Assembly (NCBI GenBank): GCA_030607895.1
Contig: JAUWJC010000302.1
Location: forward strand, 1 to 5,623
Length of the DNA stretch: 5,623 bases
Direction: 5' to 3'
Source: Pirellulales bacterium
Lineage (GTDB): Bacteria; Planctomycetota; Planctomycetia; Pirellulales; Thermoguttaceae
Shown: piece after piece, positions 1 to 5,623 of the stretch
How the letters are laid out: each line of letters begins with the position of its first letter
How positions within the stretch are numbered: the first letter of the stretch is position 1
Program-made: the position numbers and the translations under genes
Notes under the pieces: generated by a model
The model's input: the letters and a program-made list of their open reading frames with translations, nothing else
What the model was told of the DNA's origin: nothing
Databases searched by the model: none

Positions 1-63
1 GAAGACGACGCCGATGTGTTCATGCTCCATATATGGCTCATCCGAAAAAATCTGCAACATTGA
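1..63 (+). CDS. Possible 3' end of a plus-strand gene (uncertain)
   Basis: Frame 1 of the plus strand is open from the window edge to a TGA at 61-63 and encodes 20 residues ending LHIWLIRKNLQH. The segment LHIWLIRKNL resembles the recognition helix of OmpR/PhoB-type winged-helix regulators (pattern VHIxxLRKKL), but the wing that normally follows is missing, so this would be a truncated or diverged copy. Twenty open codons are not statistically significant. A competing reading exists on the minus strand: an ATG at 28-30 opens a frame running off the left edge (MEHEHIGVVF), which could be the start of the gene downstream of mlaF. The sequence left of the window is needed to choose; both readings may be wrong. 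Confidence 0.2.
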   Translation, partial: EDDADVFMLHIWLIRKNLQH

Positions 64-73
64 ACTTGGCTAT

Positions 74-136
74 CAGTAGTCAGTGGTCAGTAGTCAGTGG
101 TCAGTGGTCAGTGGTCAGTGGTCAGTGGTCAGTGGT
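74..136 (+). repeat. Heptad tandem array, CAGTGGT type, 9 units
   Basis: Nine uninterrupted 7-base units fill 63 bases. Units 1 and 3 are CAGTAGT and the other seven are CAGTGGT. Because 7 is not a multiple of 3, each frame reads a seven-residue repeat (for example SGQWSVV), which creates false open frames here. The array belongs to the same TCAG-core family as the arrays at 179-206, 308-321, 4972-5048 and 5142-5169. No gene is credible in this stretch. Confidence 0.95.
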
Positions 137-178
137 TATACCCAGCACGGGAGAAGATCGCGCTTTTAGGGGACAGAG

Positions 179-206
179 CAGTCAGCTTTCAGCAGTCAGC
201 TTTGAG
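179..206 (+). repeat. 14-base tandem duplication, double heptad
   Basis: Two adjacent 14-base units, CAGTCAGCTTTCAG and CAGTCAGCTTTGAG, differ at one base. Each unit splits into two heptads (CAGTCAG and CTTTCAG), linking this block to both the CAGTGGT array on its left and the CTTTCAG units at 308-321. The rest of 137-279 holds no gene I can support; a lone AGCTGATAGC at 231-240 looks like a degenerate single unit of the same family. Confidence 0.85.
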
Positions 207-279
207 TCGGAAATGTCTCCAGATAGCGGTAGCTGATAGCAAAACCGCAATGATTGACCACCGCGAGTATAGTTATCCA

Positions 280-328
280 CCTTCCACCTTCCGCCTTCCG
301 CTTTCCGCTTTCAGCTTTCAGCTTTTTG
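280..328 (+). repeat. Drifting heptad array overlapping the mlaF 3' end
   Basis: Seven consecutive 7-base units change step by step along the array: CCTTCCA, then CCTTCCG twice, CTTTCCG, CTTTCAG twice, and finally CTTTTTG. Neighbouring units differ by no more than two bases, so the array appears to have grown and diverged by local slippage. Its right part (311-328) lies inside the mlaF coding sequence and supplies the last codons and the TGA stop of that gene. Confidence 0.9.
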
Positions 329-1150
329 TAGGCGCATTTCCATCAGGCGTTCGCCCGCCTCGCCGCGTACGAACTGTCCGACACGGGAATCGGCCGCCGT
401 GTCGATTTCGCGGGGGGGGGCGGCGCATATTATAGGCGGTTCGTCCGGGCGGAGCCGGCTTAGCGGAAAGAGCATGACGATCCGATCGGCCCCCTTCCGC
501 GCGGTGCGCATGTCGTGTGTAACCAGCACGCTGGTAACCGGATGGCGCCGTCTGGTGCTGATGATTAGCTCGTTGATTACATCGCCCATGATCGGGTCCA
601 AGCCGGTGGTCGGTTCGTCGTAAAGGATGACTTCCGGCTCCAAGGCCATTGCCCTAGCCAGCCCCACCCGCTTGCGCATACCACCCGACAACTCCGCGGG
701 CCGTTTCGCGAGCACGTCTTCGGGCAGCCCCACCTCGGCCAACCGGGCGAGGACGATTTCGGATATTTCGCGGTCGGGTGTTGCCGTATGCTGCCTGAGG
801 GGAAAGGAGACGTTTTGGGCAACCGTCATGCTGTCGAATAGTGCGGCCTGCTGGAAGAGGAACCCGAAGCGGATTCGCTGCCGGGTGAGTTCACGCTCGT
901 TTAGTTCGGCCAGGTTCCGCCCGTCGAAAAAGACCGCACCGCGCGTGGGCCGAAGTAGCCCGATGATCGTCTTCAAAAACACCGTCTTTCCGCAGCCGCT
1001 CTCGCCGATCACCGCCAGGGTCTGACCGCGCGGAATGTTCAGGCTGATGTCGCGCAGCACCGCCAACCGCCCGAAATCGACGCTCAGCCGTTCTATCCGG
1101 ACCAGCGGTGCATAAGGATCGGTCGTTTGTTCAGTGGGGTCCGTAATCAT
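311..1150 (-). CDS. mlaF: MlaF-type ABC transporter ATP-binding protein
   Basis: This is the cytoplasmic ATPase that drives an MlaE-type permease moving phospholipid or other hydrophobic lipid between membranes. The 279-residue protein has all ABC motifs: Walker A GESGCGKT (49-56), Q-loop near Q100, signature LSGGM (154-158), Walker B VILYDEP (174-180) with catalytic E179, D-loop TTGLDP (181-186) and switch histidine H212. The C-terminal VGQFVRGEAGERL (257-269) matches the QF(L/V)xG tail of MlaF and sets it apart from generic ABC ATPases. Length is close to E. coli MlaF (269). The ATG start has no strong Shine-Dalgarno sequence. It lies 174 bases downstream of mlaE, its expected partner. Two oddities: a run of nine C (coding sense) in codons 244-247, and a final QKAES plus stop made from a heptad repeat. 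The family is secure; the transported lipid is not shown. Confidence 0.93.
   Translation of the reverse strand: MITDPTEQTTDPYAPLVRIERLSVDFGRLAVLRDISLNIPRGQTLAVIGESGCGKTVFLKTIIGLLRPTRGAVFFDGRNLAELNERELTRQRIRFGFLFQQAALFDSMTVAQNVSFPLRQHTATPDREISEIVLARLAEVGLPEDVLAKRPAELSGGMRKRVGLARAMALEPEVILYDEPTTGLDPIMGDVINELIISTRRRHPVTSVLVTHDMRTARKGADRIVMLFPLSRLRPDEPPIICAAPPREIDTAADSRVGQFVRGEAGERLMEMRLQKAES
412..420 (-). repeat. C9 homopolymer inside mlaF
   Basis: Nine consecutive G on the plus strand (C in coding sense) span codons 244-247 of mlaF (Ala-Pro-Pro-Arg). The frame after the run still matches the MlaF C-terminus (VGQFVRGEAG), so the assembled length is in frame. Such a run is prone to slippage in cells and to length errors in sequencing. 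Confidence 0.9.
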
Positions 1151-1183
1151 CGCTTAGACGAGCGGAATTGGCTAACAAGTATC

Positions 1184-1227
1184 CGTCTCGCTCCGCGAGA
1201 CGAAGCTCCATCTCGCGGAGCGAGATG
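1184..1227. repeat. REP/BIME-like inverted pair of small palindromes
   Basis: Two 19-base hairpin units lie six bases apart. Unit 1 (1184-1202) pairs CGTCTCGC with GCGAGACG around a TCC loop; unit 2 (1209-1227) pairs CATCTCGC with GCGAGATG around a GGA loop. Each has a perfect 8-bp stem and a 3-base loop. The units are inverted relative to each other, so 1186-1200 and 1211-1225 also form a perfect 15-bp stem. The outer stem positions of the two units differ as paired changes (G:C against A:T). This is the layout of bacterial REP pairs (BIMEs). No T-tract follows on either strand, so it is not a standard intrinsic terminator. Confidence 0.8.
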
Positions 1228-1235
1228 AGTACTTT

Positions 1236-1259
1236 GGTTGCGGTTGCGGTTAGGGTTGC
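1236..1259 (+). repeat. GGTTGC hexamer array, 4 units
   Basis: Four tandem hexamers: GGTTGC, GGTTGC, GGTTAG, GGTTGC. The closely spaced GG pairs and one GGG could support a two-tier G-quadruplex on the plus strand. It sits in the gap between mlaE and mlaF, next to the palindrome pair, and runs directly into the 18-base dispersed repeat. Confidence 0.75.
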
Positions 1260-1273
1260 GAAGCCGCAAGCGG
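1256..1273 (+). repeat. 18-base dispersed repeat, copy 1
   Basis: TTGCGAAGCCGCAAGCGG is found here and, perfectly, in the opposite orientation at 2260-2277; a 16/18 copy lies at 2386-2403. It contains a small hairpin (TTGCG and CGCAA around AAGC). All three copies are intergenic, in gaps flanking mlaE. The function is unknown. Confidence 0.85.
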
Positions 1274-1283
1274 TTTCTCCCGC

Positions 1284-1323
1284 ACCCCTAAACCCCTAAA
1301 CGCCTGAATTCCTGAACTCCCAA
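1284..1323 (-). repeat. Degenerate octamer array after the mlaE stop
   Basis: Five 8-base units on the plus strand: ACCCCTAA twice, then ACGCCTGA, ATTCCTGA and ACTCCCAA. On the minus strand the units read as TTAGGGGT and TCAGGCGT types, so the TCAG/TTAG core of the heptad family is kept while the period is 8. The array begins one base after the mlaE stop codon. Several G-runs on the transcribed sense could fold as a G-quadruplex. No intrinsic terminator (stem plus T-run) is visible. Confidence 0.75.
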
Positions 1324-1324
1324 T

Positions 1325-2209
1325 TTATTGCATGATCGAGGCGGCGGCGTCGGGCCAGATGGAGTAGTAGATTCCGTCGAGCATGATGCCTAACATCAAG
1401 TCCAAGAGCAATATCACCACGAACGAGCATACGAAGGAGGAGGTTGCCGCCCGGCCCACGCCTTCGGCACCCGGATCGCAATGGAAGCCGCGATGGCAGG
1501 CAATCAGGGCGATGGCCGCGCCGAAGAAGAGGCTTTTGAACACTCCCACGAACAGGTCGAAGTTGCCCACGAAGTTCCGCGAGTTTTCCAGGTAGTGGTG
1601 CGCGTCGATCCCCTTCAAGTAGACACCGTAGTAAAACGCCCCGACCACGCCCATGAAATCGGCCATGATCACCAGCGTGGGAATCAACACCAGACAGCCG
1701 AGGAAGCGGGGCACGACCAGGTAGTGGATTGGATTGGCTCCCATGCTCGCCAGGGCGTCGATCTGCTCGGTTACGCGCATGGTGCCCAACTCGGCGGCCA
1801 TCGAGCTGCCCACTCTGCCTGCCAGCATGGTCGCGGCCAGAACCGGACCCAACTCGCGCACCAGCGACATGTTGATCACTGCCCCAAGCTGCGTTTGCAT
1901 GCCGAGTTGACGAAAATGCTCGTAGCTTTGCGCCACCAGCACCATTCCAATGAACGTACCGGTAAGCGCGATCACCGGCAAGCTCAACACGCCGATCTGG
2001 TAGAAGTTCGGCAGAATTGTCTCTTTGGGGGGCAGTCGGAAGAGCAGCCAGCGGAGCGTCCGCATCGAGAAAACGGCCATGCTGCCCAAGCCGGTTACCC
2101 ACTCGCCCACCCTCTCGCCGACGTCGGCTACCCAGCCCCCCAATCCGTCCAGCGGCCCGGCGGAGCCGCGCGACAAATCGACTGTCGGGATGTTGGAACC
2201 GGCGGACAT
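1325..2209 (-). CDS. mlaE: MlaE-family lipid transport permease
   Basis: This is the inner-membrane permease of an Mla-type (MCE-associated) ABC lipid transporter, expected to pair with the MlaF ATPase just downstream. The 294-residue protein has the MlaE core: a hydrophobic helix with GTFIGMVLVAQ (83-93), RELGPVLAA (118-126), the diagnostic AGRVGSSMAAELGTMR (130-145) followed by VTEQIDAL that contacts the ATPase, and GAEGVGRAAT (247-256) before the last membrane helix. Hydrophobic stretches lie near 72-94, 122-138, 164-190, 223-238 and 258-282. It is longer than E. coli MlaE (260) mainly because of about 60 extra N-terminal residues. I chose the ATG at 2207-2209 because a longer frame from a GTG at 2326 would translate the heptad array as NYQLST repeats. 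No Shine-Dalgarno sequence precedes the chosen ATG: its leader is repeat. The transported substrate and the MCE partner are not visible here. Confidence 0.93.
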   Translation of the reverse strand: MSAGSNIPTVDLSRGSAGPLDGLGGWVADVGERVGEWVTGLGSMAVFSMRTLRWLLFRLPPKETILPNFYQIGVLSLPVIALTGTFIGMVLVAQSYEHFRQLGMQTQLGAVINMSLVRELGPVLAATMLAGRVGSSMAAELGTMRVTEQIDALASMGANPIHYLVVPRFLGCLVLIPTLVIMADFMGVVGAFYYGVYLKGIDAHHYLENSRNFVGNFDLFVGVFKSLFFGAAIALIACHRGFHCDPGAEGVGRAATSSFVCSFVVILLLDLMLGIMLDGIYYSIWPDAAASIMQ

Positions 2210-2211
2210 GG

Positions 2212-2253
2212 TAGTTGATAGTTGATAGTTGATAGTTGATAGTTGATAGTTGG
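2212..2253 (-). repeat. Heptad array abutting the mlaE start codon
   Basis: Six tandem 7-base units on the plus strand, five TAGTTGA and one TAGTTGG, with a partial TAGTGGC unit following. The minus strand, which is the sense of mlaE, reads TCAACTA repeats. The array begins two bases from the mlaE ATG, so the whole proximal leader of that gene is repeat sequence. Confidence 0.95.
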
Positions 2254-2254
2254 T

Positions 2255-2403
2255 AGTGGCCGCTTGCGGCTTCGCAAGAAGCAATCCGGGCGCGGGAACC
2301 CCCTTGTTACTTCGTCGCAGAGACACTGCCGCTTGAGTGAACTTTGCGGCCTAGTCAAGAGAGGCAAATGGCGCGGTGTAGGCAGTTGCGAAGCCGTAAG
2401 CGA

Positions 2404-2408
<5 letters not shown>
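2255..2408. repeat. Stretch bounded by 23-base inverted repeats, covering the clpC stop
   Basis: Positions 2255-2277 and 2386-2408 are inverted copies matching at 20 of 23 bases; all three differences are transitions. They enclose 108 bases with no recognisable gene. The inner 18 bases of each arm are copies 2 and 3 of the dispersed repeat also found at 1256-1273. The right arm covers the clpC stop codon (2404-2406). The layout resembles a small non-autonomous element with terminal inverted repeats, but no flanking target-site duplication is evident, and the arms could instead be two independent insertions of a short dispersed repeat. Confidence 0.6.
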
Positions 2409-4959
<2,551 letters not shown>

Positions 4960-4964
4960 TACTG

Positions 4965-4969
4965 CCTCT
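4965..4969 (-). promoter_or_regulatory. Shine-Dalgarno sequence of clpC
   Basis: AGAGG on the minus strand lies 5 bases upstream of the clpC ATG at 4957-4959. It is the clearest ribosome-binding site in the window. The heptad array begins only three bases further upstream, so the array would be transcribed as 5' leader unless the promoter overlaps it. Confidence 0.55.
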
Positions 4970-4971
4970 AT

Positions 4972-5048
4972 CAGTTTTCAGTTATTAGTTATCGGTTTTC
5001 AGTTATCAGTTATTAGTTATCGGTTTTCAGTTTTCAGTTTTCAGTTTT
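4972..5048 (+). repeat. Heptad array upstream of clpC, 11 units
   Basis: Eleven uninterrupted 7-base units, of types CAGTTTT, CAGTTAT, TAGTTAT and CGGTTTT. A higher-order 28-base period is visible: 4972-4999 and 5000-5027 match at 27 of 28 bases. The array ends immediately before the clpC ribosome-binding region. The bases 5049-5141, between this and the next array, hold no gene; they contain small inverted repeats (GCAAC/GTTGC at 5107-5120) and no promoter I would defend. Confidence 0.95.
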
Positions 5049-5141
5049 CAGCCGCTGTAAAATGGCGTTTCTTACGGGGTTTCGGGCTGATAGCCGACAG
5101 CTCATTGCAACCCACGTTGCGGATTTATTGGGACGGCTCGT

Positions 5142-5169
5142 ACTGACAACTGATAACTGATAACTGACA
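5142..5169 (-). repeat. Heptad array in opposite orientation, 4 units
   Basis: Four 7-base units on the plus strand: ACTGACA, ACTGATA, ACTGATA, ACTGACA. They are the reverse complement of the CAGTTAT-type units at 4972-5048, so the two arrays face each other across 93 bases. Positions 5153-5167 are perfectly complementary to 4999-5013 (15 bp). The array lies just downstream of the stop codon of the TPR-like gene. Confidence 0.92.
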
Positions 5170-5170
5170 A

Positions 5171-5188
5171 CTACATTTCCTACATTTC
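5171..5188 (-). repeat. 9-base tandem duplication at the stop of the TPR-like gene
   Basis: CTACATTTC occurs twice in tandem. In the minus-strand sense each copy reads GAA ATG TAG, so the last two codons and the stop are duplicated in frame, giving a second in-frame stop directly after the first. Confidence 0.85.
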
Positions 5189-5623
5189 CGTGTTCTTTCG
5201 TGCATCGGCCGACAATTGCCGCTCGCGGTTGATTTCCAGTTCCCACTGCCGGGAGTGCTCGATCAGTTCGATTTGGTCGAGTTGTCTGTTGGCCTCATCG
5301 AGCCGGCCGGTATGGCGGAGCATTGTAGCCAGCATCAATCGGGCTTCCAGGTCCCGAGGATCGCGCCGAAGCAGATTTCCCAGAATGCGTTGTGTCTGGA
5401 ACCAATCTCCTTCGAGGTAATGGTTCTGTGCCTGGCCGAACTCGCTTTCTGTTTCCTCCCGATGATCGTGCGGCTGGTGCCGGATGAACCAATAGCCGAA
5501 AACCACCGAAACACCCCAAAAACCCGACACCGCCACCCAGGCAGCAATACGCAACCCCGGGGTGAGCAGTTCACTCCAAACGAGGCTAGCCTCAAGTGCC
5601 ACGTTCACCAGGAGAGCAAATCC
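5180..5623 (-). CDS. Membrane-anchored TPR-like protein, 5' end outside window
   Basis: I do not recognise a named gene. The minus-strand frame is open to the right edge of the window. A GTG at 5606-5608 could start a 142-residue form, but the codons before it (GFALLV) continue the same hydrophobic character, so the true start is probably upstream. Counting from that GTG, residues 20-42 form a membrane helix (IAAWVAVSGFWGVSVVFGYW), followed by a charged linker (43-55). Two TPR-like helix pairs follow at about 57-84 (AQNHYLEGDWFQTQRILGNL, then LRRDPRD) and 87-118 (LEARLMLATMLRHTGRLDEA). The C-terminus is charged and helical. TPR units usually mediate protein-protein contacts; partner and role are unknown. 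It precedes clpC on the same strand by 220 bases, which is too far to infer a shared job. Confidence 0.8.
   Translation of the reverse strand, partial: GFALLVNVALEASLVWSELLTPGLRIAAWVAVSGFWGVSVVFGYWFIRHQPHDHREETESEFGQAQNHYLEGDWFQTQRILGNLLRRDPRDLEARLMLATMLRHTGRLDEANRQLDQIELIEHSRQWELEINRERQLSADARKNTEM

Noticed and set aside
74..136. CRISPR array
   Set aside because: The repeat unit is 7 bases with no spacers; CRISPR needs repeats of roughly 23-47 bases separated by unique spacers. No cas gene is present.
226..248. Hairpin GCGGT/ACCGC downstream of mlaF as a terminator
   Set aside because: The stem is only 5 bp with a 13-base loop and no T-run follows in the minus-strand sense.
33..435. Plus-strand open frames of 67 and 112 codons across the left-hand arrays
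   Set aside because: Their translations are dominated by SGQWSVV peptides from the heptad array, and one runs antisense into mlaF. They are artefacts of a stop-free repeat.
1481..2218. A 245-codon open frame on the plus strand opposite mlaE
   Set aside because: It is antisense to a clear MlaE permease, is rich in His, Gln and Arg with no domain pattern, and begins inside the gene without a ribosome-binding site.
2210..2326. Longer mlaE start (GTG at 2324-2326) adding 39 residues
   Set aside because: The extension translates the heptad array (NYQLST repeats), has no ribosome-binding site, and precedes an ATG that gives a typical MlaE length.
2350..2358. TTGACT on the minus strand as a -35 box for mlaE
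   Set aside because: No acceptable -10 hexamer lies 16-18 bases downstream (the position reads CAAGCG), and promoter rules in this group are poorly known.
4972..5048. CtsR operator upstream of clpC
   Set aside because: CtsR sites are also tandem heptads (GGTCAAA type) before clpC in Firmicutes, but these units (CAGTTTT, CAGTTAT) do not match, and the same arrays occur by unrelated genes.
5049..5141. Heat-shock (sigma-32 type) or sigma-70 promoter for clpC in the spacer
   Set aside because: TTGCAA and TATCAG occur on the minus strand but only 12 bases apart, and CCCCGTAAG has no CTTGAAA partner at the right distance.

Overview
The window holds four genes, all read from the minus strand. In transcription order (right to left) they are: the end of a membrane-anchored TPR-like protein, clpC (an AAA+ unfoldase of the ClpCP protease), an MlaE-family lipid-transport permease, and its MlaF-type ABC ATPase. 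The form of the Mla proteins, the stand-alone ClpC with two Clp_N repeats and a disordered Ser/Gly/Pro tail, the moderately high GC content and the wide repeat-filled gaps all suggest a member of the Planctomycetes, perhaps Pirellulales. That placement is inferred from sequence character, not from a database match.

Layout: 1-310 has no secure gene; it holds a possible gene end at the left edge and three short heptad arrays. 311-1150 is mlaF. 1151-1324 is a gap with a REP/BIME-like palindrome pair, a hexamer array, a small dispersed repeat and an octamer array. 1325-2209 is mlaE. 2210-2403 is a gap with a heptad array touching the mlaE start and a stretch bounded by inverted repeats. 2404-4959 is clpC. 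4960-5179 is a gap with two heptad arrays in opposite orientation. 5180-5623 is the TPR-like gene, which runs off the right edge.

MlaE and MlaF would form the inner-membrane core of a phospholipid or hydrophobic-lipid transporter; an MCE (MlaD) partner is not visible and may lie left of the window. ClpC would work in the cytoplasm with a ClpP peptidase encoded elsewhere. The gaps between genes (174-220 bases) are large, so tight operon coupling is not evident.

The genes are ordinary housekeeping genes. The unusual content is between them: every gap carries short tandem arrays, mostly 7-base units around a TCAG core, and several touch coding ends. One array supplies the last codons and stop of mlaF, one abuts the mlaE start codon, one abuts the clpC ribosome-binding region, and an inverted repeat covers the clpC stop codon. 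I see no convincing new protein system; the candidate undescribed feature is this repeat family and its placement.
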